Counted from the stretch's first letter, positions 25,735 through 34,361 are shown. The stretch is 42,723 nucleotides of DNA from Defluviicoccus sp. (GCA_028820505.1 JAPPIT010000105.1:1-42723), one strand, 5' to 3'. The notes: generated by a model from the letters alone, not told the origin. Program-made: numbers and translations.

Positions 25735-26073
25735 ATGGATGTTACGACGGAACGGCAGGAAGGCGTCCTGACCGCCCAGGTGGGCGGCCGGATCGACGGT
25801 TCGAACGTCGCCCAGTTCGAGGAAGCGATCCGCACCGCGATCGACGAGAACGACCGCGCCGTGCTGATCGACTGCGAGAACCTGGGCTATATCAGCAGCG
25901 CCGGCCTTCGCGCCGTGCTGATGACCGCCAAGACGCTGTCGAGCCGGAACGCCAAGTTCGCGCTCTGCTCGATGTCCGATCCGATCCGGGAGGTCTTCCA
26001 GATCAGCGGCTTCGACAAGATCGTCGCAATCCACCCGTCGAAGGCCGAAGCGCTCGCTTCCTTCGGTTCCTGA
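25735..26073 (+). CDS. STAS-domain protein (anti-sigma factor antagonist-like)
   Basis: 112 residues, a single STAS domain: the GRIDGSNVAQFEEAI start, central LIDCENLGYISSAGLRAVL and C-terminal FQISGFDKIVAIHPS. Ser55 in ISSAGLR aligns with the phosphorylated Ser of SpoIIAA. Such proteins release a sigma factor or other partner from an anti-sigma kinase when dephosphorylated. No HPK-type kinase (RsbW) or sigma gene is in the window, so the partner is unknown. An AGGAGA lies 10 bases before ATG 25735. Second gene after GPP34. Confidence 0.9.
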   Translation: MDVTTERQEGVLTAQVGGRIDGSNVAQFEEAIRTAIDENDRAVLIDCENLGYISSAGLRAVLMTAKTLSSRNAKFALCSMSDPIREVFQISGFDKIVAIHPSKAEALASFGS

Positions 26074-26096
26074 GCCGGCGGCCGCCCCGTCGCCGG

Positions 26097-27086
26097 TCAC
26101 GGCGCGGCGGGGGCGCGACAGGCATCCGCCGACGCCCGGACGAAGCCGGCGGCGGCGGCGAGATACCAGGGCAGCCGGCTTCCCTTCCCGTGAAACCCCA
26201 CATGACCGCCGCCCCGCGTGACGACGACGCGGAGGCGTGAAGAGGCGGCGACCGAGGGCGGCGGAACCCAGGGATCGTCGTCCGCGTGGACGATCAGCGC
26301 GGGCACGCGAAGCGCGCCGAGGGAGCGGGCCGGCGAACACGAGGCGTAGTAGTCCGCCGCGTCGCGAAATCCGGCTTCTCCGGCGGTCAGCGCATCGTCG
26401 AAATCCCGTATGTGGCGCGCCGCCGCGACGGCATTTTGCACCGCCGCCGGCGCGCGGCGCCAGACCGGCTCCGTTTCCTCCCTGAGGCGCGCGAGAAGCC
26501 AGCGCTCGTAGAAACGGTTCCGGAGGCGGGCGACGCGGTCGGCCGCGGCGGCGAGATCGAGCGGCGCGGAAATCGAGACCGCCGCCATGACGGTTGCAGG
26601 AAGGTACGGCGCCGCGGCGAGGCGAAGCGCCAGCGCGCCGCCCATCGAGTAACCCAGTACGACGATGCCCCGTTCCCGGATGGCGGGGTCGAGTTCCGCC
26701 GCCGCCAGGCAGGCATCGGCGAGGTCCCGCACCCGGCCCATGTGGTAGTGGCCGCGGGCAAGCGTCCGGCCGGGCGGCGATCCGCGCAGGTTGAGGCGGA
26801 TCGCCGGGTGGCCGGCCGCGAGAAACGCGCCCGCCGCCTGGAGCACGTGGCGGCTCGCCTCGCAGCCGGTGAGCCCCGGGACCAGGATTATCGCCGGCGC
26901 GGCGCCGTACCCCGGGTGATAGCGGGCGACCAGACGGTCCCCGCTGCCGTCGCGGAGCGGGATTTCGAAGCGCTGGCCGGACTCCGGCGGGATCCCGGCC
27001 AGCCTTCCCGGAAGCACGTTCCGTATCGTCTGCAGGTCGGCGGTGAGCCAGGGCCAGCGGCGCCGGAAGGGAGGAGCCGGTTCCAT
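26097..27086 (-). CDS. YheT-family alpha/beta hydrolase
   Basis: 329 residues. The start (FRRRWPWLTADLQTIRNVL) is the typical YheT entry; VPGLTGCEASRH forms the oxyanion region, GYSMGGALAL the nucleophile elbow and VHADDDPWVPP and GGGHVGF supply Asp and His. YheT (COG0429) members are esterases or possibly acyl-lipid hydrolases of unclear substrate. It stands 22 bases upstream of, and is in line after, the GyaR gene stop, so it may be in the same minus-strand transcript. Convergent with the STAS gene; a GC-rich short stem lies between the two stops. Confidence 0.88.
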   Translation of the reverse strand: MEPAPPFRRRWPWLTADLQTIRNVLPGRLAGIPPESGQRFEIPLRDGSGDRLVARYHPGYGAAPAIILVPGLTGCEASRHVLQAAGAFLAAGHPAIRLNLRGSPPGRTLARGHYHMGRVRDLADACLAAAELDPAIRERGIVVLGYSMGGALALRLAAAPYLPATVMAAVSISAPLDLAAAADRVARLRNRFYERWLLARLREETEPVWRRAPAAVQNAVAAARHIRDFDDALTAGEAGFRDAADYYASCSPARSLGALRVPALIVHADDDPWVPPPSVAASSRLRVVVTRGGGHVGFHGKGSRLPWYLAAAAGFVRASADACRAPAAP

Positions 27087-27108
27087 CGGCGAGCCGGTTC
27101 GCGGGGCG

Positions 27109-28095
27109 CTACAGACCGTCGGCGGGGAACACGCGGTCGGGCGGCGCGTGGCCGTCGACGAAGGTCTTGATGTTGATCATCACCCGCTCGCCCATCGCGA
27201 TACGTCCTTCCCGGGTCGCCGAGCCGAGATGCGGGGCGAGCACCGCGTTGTCGAGGCGGCGGAGGCTCTCCCCGATCTCCGGTTCGCGCTCGTAGACGTC
27301 GAGTCCGGCGCCGGCCAGCGCCCCCTCGGCGAGGCACCGGGCGAGCGCGGCCTCGTCGATGATCTCGCCACGCGCGGTGTTGACGATATAGGCATGGGGC
27401 TGCAGGGACCGCAGGCGTTTTTCCGACAGCAGGTGGCGGGTCTCGGACGTATGCGGGCAGTTGATCGAGATGAAGTCCATATGCGCCAGCATCTGGTCGA
27501 GATCCTCCCACCAGGTCGCTTCGAGTTCGGCCTCGACCTCGCGGTGGACGCGGCGCCTGTTGTGGTAGTGGATCGACATCGAGAAGCCGCGCGCCCGGCG
27601 CGCCACCGCCGTGCCGATGCGGCCCATCCCGACGATACCGAGCCGCTTGCCCGAGACCCTGTGGCCCATCATGAAGGTGGGCGTCCAGCCGACCCATTCG
27701 CCGGAACGTGCGAGGCGGTCGCCCTCGACCATGCGGCGCGGCGCGCTCAGCAACAGCGCCATGGTGAGGTCGGCGGTGTCCTCGGTGAGCACGCCCGGCG
27801 TGTTGGTGACGACGATCCCCCGCGCGGTGGCGGCGGCGAGGTCGATGTGATCGACGCCGACTCCGAAATTGGCGATCAGCTTCACCCGGCCGGGCAGTGC
27901 ACCGAGGACCGGCGCGGTGAGCTTGTCCGTGACCGTCGGGACCAGCACGTCGCAATCGGCGGCGGCGATGAGCGCTTCGGCCGACATCGGCTCGTCGGTC
28001 GGGTTGAGCCGCGTCTCGAACAGCTCCATGAGACGGATTTCGATCGCCTGCGGCAGTTTCCGCGTAACGAGGACGGAGGGTTTCTCGGTCGTCAT
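27109..28095 (-). CDS. gyaR: D-2-hydroxyacid dehydrogenase (glyoxylate/hydroxypyruvate reductase, GyaR-like)
   Basis: 328 residues. The Rossmann motif GIVGMGRIG, the catalytic Arg in NTARGEIID, the Glu in LDVYEREPEI and the His in APHLGSATREGR are all present. The enzyme reduces glyoxylate or hydroxypyruvate with NAD(P)H. Substrate-site residues NFGVGVDHIDL match GyaR members. Start ATG 28095. A GyaR gene divergent from an SH3-domain gene is a common alphaproteobacterial arrangement, in agreement with the neighbour at 28200. Confidence 0.9.
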   Translation of the reverse strand: MTTEKPSVLVTRKLPQAIEIRLMELFETRLNPTDEPMSAEALIAAADCDVLVPTVTDKLTAPVLGALPGRVKLIANFGVGVDHIDLAAATARGIVVTNTPGVLTEDTADLTMALLLSAPRRMVEGDRLARSGEWVGWTPTFMMGHRVSGKRLGIVGMGRIGTAVARRARGFSMSIHYHNRRRVHREVEAELEATWWEDLDQMLAHMDFISINCPHTSETRHLLSEKRLRSLQPHAYIVNTARGEIIDEAALARCLAEGALAGAGLDVYEREPEIGESLRRLDNAVLAPHLGSATREGRIAMGERVMINIKTFVDGHAPPDRVFPADGL

Positions 28096-28199
28096 CGATC
28101 CGGTCGTGGGCTCGGGCGTCCGACGCCTCTATCAACCCGGCGCGGCGTTGTCCAGAGCGGCCGCCGCCCGGCCGGGCATCCGTTATACTGCGTGCCGCC

Positions 28200-28712
28200 A
28201 TGGAACGGGGCACGGGATCGCGGATGCGACTCTGGACGATCGCCGCGGCCCTCGGCCTGATGGCGGCGGACGGGCCGGCGGCCGGCGCGAGCGAGCCCGG
28301 CACGGCGGGCGCCGAGAAGCCCCGCTTCCTTTCGCTGCGCGCGGCAAAGACCAATGTGCGGTTCGGGCCGGGACGGCGCTATCCCATCGCCTGGGTGTTC
28401 GTGCGGCGCGGCCTGCCGGTCCGGATCGTCGGCCGGTTCGAGACCTGGCGCCGGATCCGGGACTGGGAAGGGAGCGAGGGCTGGATCCATCAGTCGCTGC
28501 TGTCCGGGCGCCGGAGCGTCATCGTCCTCGACGGGCCGGCGGGGCTCCGCCGCAAACCGGACGCGAAGGCGCGCCTGGTGGCGCAGATCGAGCGCCGAGC
28601 GGTGGGCCGGCTGCTCCGGTGCGACGGCGCGTGGTGCTCGGTCGAATTCTCGGGACGGAACGGCTGGATCCGGAAGAAGGCGGTCTGGGGCGTCAGCGAC
28701 GCCGACCGCTGA
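28200..28712 (+). CDS. Exported SH3-like domain protein
   Basis: 170 residues with a signal peptide (LWTIAAALGLMAADGPAAGA) and two bacterial SH3-like repeats, about 45-105 (TNVRFGPGRRYPIAWVF) and 105-165 (LRRKPDAKARLVAQIE). These domains bind cell-wall or protein ligands in the periplasm. ATG 28200 was used; ATG 28224 (MRLWTIAAA) is an equally good start for the signal peptide. Divergent from gyaR with 104 bases between. Convergent with the LigB-type gene. Confidence 0.82.
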   Translation: MERGTGSRMRLWTIAAALGLMAADGPAAGASEPGTAGAEKPRFLSLRAAKTNVRFGPGRRYPIAWVFVRRGLPVRIVGRFETWRRIRDWEGSEGWIHQSLLSGRRSVIVLDGPAGLRRKPDAKARLVAQIERRAVGRLLRCDGAWCSVEFSGRNGWIRKKAVWGVSDADR

Positions 28713-28733
28713 GGCGCCGCGGCGGAGGCACTC

Positions 28734-29597
28734 TCACGCCGCCGCCGCTTCCTCTTCCGCCATGTCCCACCAGACGCACCCCATGCCGCAGCGGAGCTCG
28801 ACGGCGGGCTCGTAGCAGACCGTGCGCGCCTTGCGCTCGCCGACGGCGCCCATCGCGACGATCCAGGACAACAGCTCGGTCGTTCCGCCGTCGCCCGCCG
28901 CGGCCATCTTCTCGAGCGTCGTCTCCGCCACCACCCTCTCCGGCTCGCCCTCCTCGAGGAGGGCGAGAAAGGCGCGGTCGAACGCCTCGTCGACGTCGAA
29001 ATATTTGGGCCCGCCGGGATCGTGGCTGAGGCCGCCCGTCCCCATGATCGCGACCCGCTCGCCTGCCGGACGGCAGGTGCGCACGATGTCGGCGATCTCC
29101 CGCCCCACCCGGTAGCATTCCGCCGGCCCGGGCAAAGGCGGGACGATGCAGTTCATGTGGATCGGGACCAGCGGGACGTCGTAGTCGGGCGTCAGGTAGA
29201 GCAGCGGCACCGACCAGTTGTCGTCGAACAGCAGCCGGTCCTTCCAGGCAAGCCGCAGCCCGCGCCGGTCGCCCTCGCGAACCAGGGTCATGGCGAGATC
29301 GGGATGGCCCGCCACCTCGTAGTCCGGGACGTTGAGCCAGTCGGAGAACCATTCCGCGGGGCCGGTCCAGTGCGCGGCGGTGCCGACGCAGAAATCGGCC
29401 GAGGAATCGAGCGGCAGGTTGAGAAGGTGGTCGTTGGCGATGCCGACGATGACGTCGGGCCGGGTCTCGCGCAGCATGCGGCCGAGCCCGTGGAAGCCCC
29501 GGGTGAGGTTCTCCTGCTCCTCCGGGCTCGCCCGGTCGAGCCAGCCGGTCAGCCCCGGCGCATGCGACAGCGCGCAAACGGCAACGATTTCGGCCAT
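28734..29597 (-). CDS. Class III extradiol dioxygenase, LigB/catalytic subunit type
   Basis: 287 residues. The iron-ligand and catalytic histidines are apparent in ALSHAPG (His12), NDHLLNL (His57) and GTGGLSHDPGG, the signature of LigB-type ring-cleaving enzymes; MNCIVPPLPGPAECYR is also typical. It opens an aromatic ring next to a hydroxyl pair using Fe(II) and O2. No LigA small subunit is adjacent, though the last 25 residues may compensate. It is divergent from the TRAP operon starting at 29720, suggesting uptake and cleavage of the same aromatic acid. Confidence 0.88.
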   Translation of the reverse strand: MAEIVAVCALSHAPGLTGWLDRASPEEQENLTRGFHGLGRMLRETRPDVIVGIANDHLLNLPLDSSADFCVGTAAHWTGPAEWFSDWLNVPDYEVAGHPDLAMTLVREGDRRGLRLAWKDRLLFDDNWSVPLLYLTPDYDVPLVPIHMNCIVPPLPGPAECYRVGREIADIVRTCRPAGERVAIMGTGGLSHDPGGPKYFDVDEAFDRAFLALLEEGEPERVVAETTLEKMAAAGDGGTTELLSWIVAMGAVGERKARTVCYEPAVELRCGMGCVWWDMAEEEAAAA

Positions 29598-29659
29598 GAC
29601 GCCTCCTTGTCGGGGTCGAGCTTAGGGCATAACCGGCTCGCTTTGAACCGCCCGCGCGC

Positions 29660-29697
29660 TTGCCGGCTTGGCAATCGACTCGCCGATGCTCTAACCT
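29660..29697 (+). promoter_or_regulatory. Promoter/operator region of the TRAP operon
   Basis: A perfect inverted repeat TTGCC-GGCTT-GGCAA lies at 29660-29674. A -35-like TTGGCA (29668-29673) falls within it, and 18 bases on is TAACCT (29692-29697), a weak -10. A regulator binding the repeat would block this promoter. GGGAGG for dctP follows at 29707-29712. Confidence 0.4.
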
Positions 29698-29719
29698 CAA
29701 AAAAATGGGAGGATCTGCA

Positions 29720-30784
29720 ATGCATAGCGCAATTCGATGGCTCGCGGCGCCGATCGCCGTTGCCGCTGTCATGGTCGCCGGATCGGCGACCGCCAAGACG
29801 TACAATCTCACCTTCGCCGCGCCGCAGGGCGAGCACATGCCCTGGATCTCTCTGACCCGCACCACGTTCATCGCCGGGGTGGACAAGCGGCTCGAGGGAA
29901 CGGAGCACAAGATCAACTGGACCACGGCCTATGGCGGCACGCTCTCCAAGGTGGGCGGCACGCTGGAAGTGATCGAGGAAGGCATCGCCGATTCCGGCAT
30001 GCTCTATTCGCTGTTCGAACAGGCCAAGCTGCCGCTTCAGAACGTCGCCTACATGGCGCCTTTCGGCACCGACGACCTGGGCCTTGCGCTGCGCATCTTC
30101 CATGAGCTGCACGAGGAACTGCCGGAGATGTCGGGCTCGTGGGAAAAGCACGGCCAAGTCTTCGTCGCCCCGATCGGCTTCGACACGTTCTATCCGCTGA
30201 CCAAGTTTCCGATCGAATCGCTCAAGGATCTCAAGGGCCGCAAGCTGGCGGGCGCCGGGGCGGTGTCGCTCTGGGAGGCACCGATCGGCATCGTGCCCGT
30301 GCAGGGAAACTTCGCGGTCCATTTCAATAATCTCAAGACCGGGGTCTATGACGGGCTGATCGCCTTCACCACCGGCTACTACCCCAACAAGCTGCACGAG
30401 ATCGCGCGCTACGCCACCAAGGTCAATTTCGGCGCCATGCCGGGCGGCGGTGTGACCGTCAACAAGTCGGTCTGGGGCAAGCTGCCGGATGCGGTCAGGA
30501 AGGCCATGCGCGAAGCGGGGGTCGATTACCGCAACGCCCAGCACGAGAAGATGACCCGCCTAGTCGACACCTTCGAGGCCAAGATGAAGGCCGAAGGCGT
30601 GGTGTTCTCGCAGATGCCGCTCGACCAGAAGCTCGCCTGGGCGAAGACGATGCCCAATATCGCCAAGGAGTGGGCGGCCCGGGTCGAAGCCAAGGGTTTC
30701 GCCGGGAACAAGGTGCTCAAGGCCTATATGGACAAGCTCCGCGCCAACAAGGTCCCGCTGGTGCGCGAGTGGGACAAGGAATAG
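29720..30784 (+). CDS. dctP: TRAP transporter substrate-binding protein DctP
   Basis: 354 residues with a signal peptide (residues 1-25, AGSATA-K). The DctP fold is shown by SLKDLKGRKLAGAGAVSLWE and HFNNLKTGVYDGLIAF, where the Arg and Asn contact a carboxylate. GGGAGG seven bases before ATG 29720 fixes the start. First gene of dctP-dctQ-dctM-MBL hydrolase. It differs clearly from the orphan DctP at 15018. Its ligand is probably an organic or aromatic acid given the LigB gene opposite. Confidence 0.93.
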   Translation: MHSAIRWLAAPIAVAAVMVAGSATAKTYNLTFAAPQGEHMPWISLTRTTFIAGVDKRLEGTEHKINWTTAYGGTLSKVGGTLEVIEEGIADSGMLYSLFEQAKLPLQNVAYMAPFGTDDLGLALRIFHELHEELPEMSGSWEKHGQVFVAPIGFDTFYPLTKFPIESLKDLKGRKLAGAGAVSLWEAPIGIVPVQGNFAVHFNNLKTGVYDGLIAFTTGYYPNKLHEIARYATKVNFGAMPGGGVTVNKSVWGKLPDAVRKAMREAGVDYRNAQHEKMTRLVDTFEAKMKAEGVVFSQMPLDQKLAWAKTMPNIAKEWAARVEAKGFAGNKVLKAYMDKLRANKVPLVREWDKE

Positions 30785-30804
30785 GGCATCCGACAGTTTA
30801 GTCC

Positions 30805-30831
30805 GGGGCCGCGCGTGAAGCCGGCGGCCCC
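30805..30831 (+). promoter_or_regulatory. Intercistronic hairpin between dctP and dctQ
   Basis: GGGGCCGC (30805-30812) pairs with GCGGCCCC (30824-30831) around an 11-base loop, with no T run. It ends three bases before the dctQ GTG, where a ribosome site would be expected and none is seen. Such stems often protect the binding-protein message and lower permease translation. Confidence 0.6.
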
Positions 30832-30834
30832 GCC

Positions 30835-31425
30835 GTGACCGATCGGACGAGCCCGTCGGACGGTGCCGGCTGGCGCCGCTTCCTCACCTTCGAAGCGGCG
30901 GTCTCGGCGCTCAACTCGCTGGGCAGTCTGTGGATCGCCGTCCTCATGGTGGTCATCATTGTCGACATCGTGGGGCGGACCGTGTTCAGCATGCCCCTGC
31001 GCGGGGTGCCCGAGCTGGTGAAGCTCTCGATCGTCGCCATCGTGTTCATCCAGCTCGGCCACACGCTCCGGTCGGGTCGCATGACGCGCTCGGACGGGCT
31101 GCTGCGCATCTTTCGCACCCGGATGCCGCGGCTCTCGCATGCGATGACGCTGACCTTCAACCTGATCGGCGTCGGGCTGTTCGTCCTCATCTTCGATGCA
31201 AGCTATCCGTTCTTCGTCGAGGCCTGGACCACCGGCGAATATGCCGGCATCCAGGGCTATGTCAGCTACCCGGTCTGGCCGGTGCGGCTGATCATCCTGA
31301 TCGGCTGCGCGGTCGCCGCGATCCAGTATGGCCTGTTCGCCTGGCGCGACCTCTCGGTGGTGTCGGGCCGGCTGGCGCCCGCCGATCCGGACGACCGCAG
31401 GCGGCTCGCGGAGATGCTCAAGTGA
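30835..31425 (+). CDS. dctQ: TRAP transporter small permease DctQ
   Basis: 196 residues, four transmembrane helices (about 28-50, 65-83, 100-122, 148-168) with the DctQ landmarks VVIIVDIVGRTVF and GVPELVKLSIVAIVFIQLG. It forms the membrane complex with DctM. GTG 30835 is the only reasonable start and lies directly after the hairpin 30805-30831. Its TGA overlaps the dctM GTG in the sequence GTGA (31422-31425), so the permease genes are translationally coupled. Confidence 0.92.
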   Translation: MTDRTSPSDGAGWRRFLTFEAAVSALNSLGSLWIAVLMVVIIVDIVGRTVFSMPLRGVPELVKLSIVAIVFIQLGHTLRSGRMTRSDGLLRIFRTRMPRLSHAMTLTFNLIGVGLFVLIFDASYPFFVEAWTTGEYAGIQGYVSYPVWPVRLIILIGCAVAAIQYGLFAWRDLSVVSGRLAPADPDDRRRLAEMLK

Positions 31426-32753
31426 GCGGCGTAGAGATCGGGCTGATTTCCATTGGCGCGATCCTGCTGCTGATCTATCTCGGCATGCATGTGGCGGTGA
31501 CGCTTTGCGTCGTCTCGCTGATCGGCGTCTGGGCGGTCAAGGGCAACGTGACGCTTGCGACCAAGCTCCTCGCCATCGCCGCCTACGACACCGTCGCGGG
31601 CTACGTCTTCGGCGTGGTCCCGCTCTTCGTGCTGATGGGCCTCCTGGTCAGCGTCTCCGATCTCGGCAAGGACGCCTATGTGGTGGCCAACATCCTGATG
31701 CGCCGGATCCGGGGCGGTCTCGGCATCGCCACCGTTGCCGCCAACGCGGTGTTCGCCGCGGTGACCGGGATTTCGGTCGCCTCCGCCGCGGTCTTCACCA
31801 AGCTTGCGGTGCCGGAGATGATCTCGCTCGGCTACCGGCCCCGCTTCGCGGTCGGGGTGGTCGCGGGCTCATCGGTTCTCGGCATGCTGATCCCGCCCAG
31901 CCTGCTGCTGATCGTCTACGCCCTCCTGGCCGAGCAGTCGATCGGCGACCTGTTCATCGCCGGCATCGTGCCGGGCATCCTGCTGTCGTTCGCCTTCGCG
32001 ATCGCCATTCTCGGGATGGCGACGTTCCTGCCGAGGACGGTCATGCGCGAGGAAGCGGCGGGCGAGGAAGCGGGAGATGCGGCATCCGGCGAGCCGGTGG
32101 AGTCCATAGGGGCGGCGGTCTTCCGCCTGTGGCCGCTGCCGGTGCTGGTCTTCGCGGTGATCGGCGGGATCTATCTCGGCTGGTTCACACCCACGGAGTC
32201 GGGCGCGGTGGGGGCACTCGGCGCGCTCATCCTCGCCTTCGCCAGGCGCAAGCTTACCTGGGCCAATGTGTGGCAGGTGCTGGTCGAGACCGGCCACGTC
32301 ACTGTCTCGATCCTGATGCTGATCATCGCCGCCAACATCTACACGAGGCTGCTCGCCCTATCCGGCGTTCCGGTGTTCATCAACGACTTCGTCAACGGGC
32401 TCGAGTTCGGTTTTTTCACGTTGTTGATCTTCTACGCGGTGATCATCGTGATCATGGGCACGATCCTGGACGGTATCTCGATCATGCTCATCATGATCCC
32501 GATCTTCCTGCCCTTGCTGGAAGGCTACAACGTCGACCTGGTCTGGTTCGGGATCGTCACGGTGATCGCAGTCGAGATCGGCCTCTTGACCCCGCCGCTC
32601 GGCCTTTCGGCATACGTGATCAAGAGCACGCTCGATACCGACGAGATTTCGCTGGCCGACATATTCATCGGCGCGGCGCCGTTCGCGGTGGTGATGTTCG
32701 TCGTGCTTTTGCTGATCATCTTCTTCCCGTGGCTGGTGACCGGCTACGGCTGA
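31422..32753 (+). CDS. dctM: TRAP transporter large permease DctM
   Basis: 443 residues with 11-12 transmembrane helices. DctM signatures include VFGVVPLFVLMGLLVS, TGISVASAAVF, GSSVLGMLIPPSLLLIVYA, WFTPTESGAVGALGALI and LLTPPLGLSAYVI. It uses the sodium gradient to carry substrate released by DctP. The acidic cytoplasmic stretch REEAAGEEAGDAASGEP (about 209-225) is a normal variable loop. GTG 31422 overlaps the dctQ stop. A further gene follows after 37 bases. Confidence 0.94.
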   Translation: MSGVEIGLISIGAILLLIYLGMHVAVTLCVVSLIGVWAVKGNVTLATKLLAIAAYDTVAGYVFGVVPLFVLMGLLVSVSDLGKDAYVVANILMRRIRGGLGIATVAANAVFAAVTGISVASAAVFTKLAVPEMISLGYRPRFAVGVVAGSSVLGMLIPPSLLLIVYALLAEQSIGDLFIAGIVPGILLSFAFAIAILGMATFLPRTVMREEAAGEEAGDAASGEPVESIGAAVFRLWPLPVLVFAVIGGIYLGWFTPTESGAVGALGALILAFARRKLTWANVWQVLVETGHVTVSILMLIIAANIYTRLLALSGVPVFINDFVNGLEFGFFTLLIFYAVIIVIMGTILDGISIMLIMIPIFLPLLEGYNVDLVWFGIVTVIAVEIGLLTPPLGLSAYVIKSTLDTDEISLADIFIGAAPFAVVMFVVLLLIIFFPWLVTGYG

Positions 32754-32790
32754 CGACCCTTCCCACGCAAACGGATAGGAGGCCGGATCC

Positions 32791-33570
32791 ATGAATTACC
32801 GCGTGACTCCGCTTCTGCTCGGCGATGCCGTGGTTCCGGACGTGCTCGACGTGTTCTGGAGCCTGACCAAGGCGCGCGGGGCCTCGTCGGTGCCGATCCT
32901 CGCCTTCCTGATCGAGGGAACGCCGGACGGGCCGGTCCTGATCGACACCGGCATGCGCAGCGCGGAACGGGCCCAGGAGGTCCACGGGCTCGGGCCGCAC
33001 AACGTCGCGGACGACCAGACGATCCCGGCGCAACTCTCCAAACTCGGTTACGGGGTGGAGGACATCAAGTTTTGCCACCTCACCCACCTCCACTACGACC
33101 ACGCGGGCGGCTGCAACCTGCTGCCCAACGCGCGCTTCGTGCTGCAGCGGACCGAGCTGATGGCGGCCGCCGCGCCGATGGGGCCGGAACAGCTCGATAT
33201 CGGGGGTAAGGGCCTGTTCTTCGACCGCGCCGACGTCGCCGACCTGGTAGATCCGCTATGGAGCCGGGTGGATTTGATGGAGGGGGATTACGAACCGTAT
33301 CCCGGGATCCGCTGCGTGCTTTACGCCAACTCGCACACGCCGGGGCACCAGTGCATTTATGTCGAGACCGCCGACGGGGTCGTCGCGATCATCGGCGACA
33401 TCGCCCGGAAGCTCGACCTCAATATCGAGCAGGAGATCATGCCCGGCATCTATTACGACCTCGATTCGATGCGCCGGGCGTTGATCGACATCAAGTCGAA
33501 GGCCGACGTGATCCTCCCCACCCACGACTGGAACGTGCTCCCCGGCGGCAAGCCGGAGGGAGTCGCTTAA
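32791..33570 (+). CDS. Metallo-beta-lactamase-fold hydrolase (N-acyl homoserine lactonase-like)
   Basis: 259 residues. The zinc motif HLHYDH (His99, His101, Asp103, His104), the SHTPGH His, the IGDIA Asp and the THDWN His are all in place. Length and the opening LFLIEG/VLIDTGM region fit the AHL-lactonase-like branch, which includes many other lactone or ester hydrolases. AGGAGG lies 11 bases before ATG 32791. As fourth gene of the TRAP operon it probably acts on the imported compound or its ring-cleavage lactone rather than on quorum signals. Confidence 0.88.
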   Translation: MNYRVTPLLLGDAVVPDVLDVFWSLTKARGASSVPILAFLIEGTPDGPVLIDTGMRSAERAQEVHGLGPHNVADDQTIPAQLSKLGYGVEDIKFCHLTHLHYDHAGGCNLLPNARFVLQRTELMAAAAPMGPEQLDIGGKGLFFDRADVADLVDPLWSRVDLMEGDYEPYPGIRCVLYANSHTPGHQCIYVETADGVVAIIGDIARKLDLNIEQEIMPGIYYDLDSMRRALIDIKSKADVILPTHDWNVLPGGKPEGVA

Positions 33571-33592
33571 CGCCCCGTCCATTCTCCCAAGC

Positions 33593-33622
33593 CGTCATGC
33601 CCGGACTTGTTCCGGGCATCCA
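33593..33622 (-). repeat. Dispersed palindromic repeat, inverted copy B
   Basis: Exact reverse complement of 33676-33705 over 30 bases, with the same inner hairpin. It stands 22 bases after the MBL hydrolase stop. With copy C it could fold into one long stem and end transcription of both convergent operons. Confidence 0.85.
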
Positions 33623-33660
33623 AGTCCCTCCGCCGTCTCGCCCGGTCCCGGCTCGCGCCG

Positions 33661-33705
33661 CGATGCCGCAAGACGTGGATGCCCGGAACAAGTCCGGGCA
33701 TGACG
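33661..33705 (+). repeat. Dispersed palindromic repeat, copy C
   Basis: Identical over 45 bases to 8-52 at the left edge of the window. Together with copy B it fills the 181-base gap between the convergent MBL hydrolase and cupin genes; nothing else is seen in that gap. Confidence 0.85.
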
Positions 33706-33751
33706 AGGGGGGAACAACGCCGGGAGCTGTTCTACCTGAAACGGACAGGCC

Positions 33752-34348
33752 TCAGCGCGTATCGGGAAACCAGCCGGGGCCGGCGAGCTCGGTGGGCAGG
33801 TCGCCCGGGTACGTCTCGGCGTTCTCGACCTGCTCGACCCAGTCGAGGCCCATCGCCTTGAAGATCCGGTTGGTCATCACGATCAGCCGCGCCTCGTTGT
33901 CGGGGTCGGCGTTGACGTGTTGCTTGATGCAGTAGGCCGGGATGAAGACGAAGTCGCCTTTGGTCCACTCGTATTTTTTCGGCTCTTCCGCCCAGCTCCA
34001 CGTAAAGTCCACATCGACCTCGAACTGGACGTCCCAGTGGAGGTCGTAGCCCGACCCTTCGGCGACATAGACGATCTGCTCGGCGAGCTTGCGCGACCTG
34101 CCCGACTTCCCGCCGGGCTCGAGAAACTGCATGTAGATGTCGAGGCAGCACTCCGTGGTGTTGAGCTTCTCGTGGACCATGTGCTTCAGGAGCCCGTCCG
34201 GCGAGTTCTCGAACGGCATGTCCTTCGCCTTGATCACGGTCAGCCGCTGCCGGTAGTCGGCCCGGAAATCGGCCGATTCCTGCAGCCACTCAGCATAAAT
34301 GTCGGCGCTGTTGTCACCGAGCCTCGCGATATCCCTTTCGTCCGCCAC
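33752..34348 (-). CDS. Cupin-fold protein (second of a pair)
   Basis: 198 residues. A double-stranded beta-helix cupin is suggested by LDIYMQFLEPGGKSGRSRKLAEQIVYVAEG (first motif; the usual metal His residues are replaced there by Arg/Lys and Glu), YDLHWD and KGDFVFIPAYCIKQHVNAD with His at the second motif. Start is GTG 34348, with AGGAG eight bases upstream. It is 13 bases after its partner cupin and probably forms a hetero-oligomer with it. Function unknown; partners in catabolic loci include dioxygenases. Confidence 0.75.
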   Translation of the reverse strand: MADERDIARLGDNSADIYAEWLQESADFRADYRQRLTVIKAKDMPFENSPDGLLKHMVHEKLNTTECCLDIYMQFLEPGGKSGRSRKLAEQIVYVAEGSGYDLHWDVQFEVDVDFTWSWAEEPKKYEWTKGDFVFIPAYCIKQHVNADPDNEARLIVMTNRIFKAMGLDWVEQVENAETYPGDLPTELAGPGWFPDTR

Positions 34349-34361
34349 CGTGGCGCTCCTC

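Noticed and set aside
26074-26097. CCGGCG...CGCCGG stem between STAS and YheT stops as a terminator
   Set aside because: Short stem without a T run in a very GC-rich background; no better than chance.
32791-33570. Quorum-quenching lactonase as the definite function
   Set aside because: The zinc motif is shared by many MBL-fold hydrolases and the operon context points to catabolism; no luxR/luxI is present.
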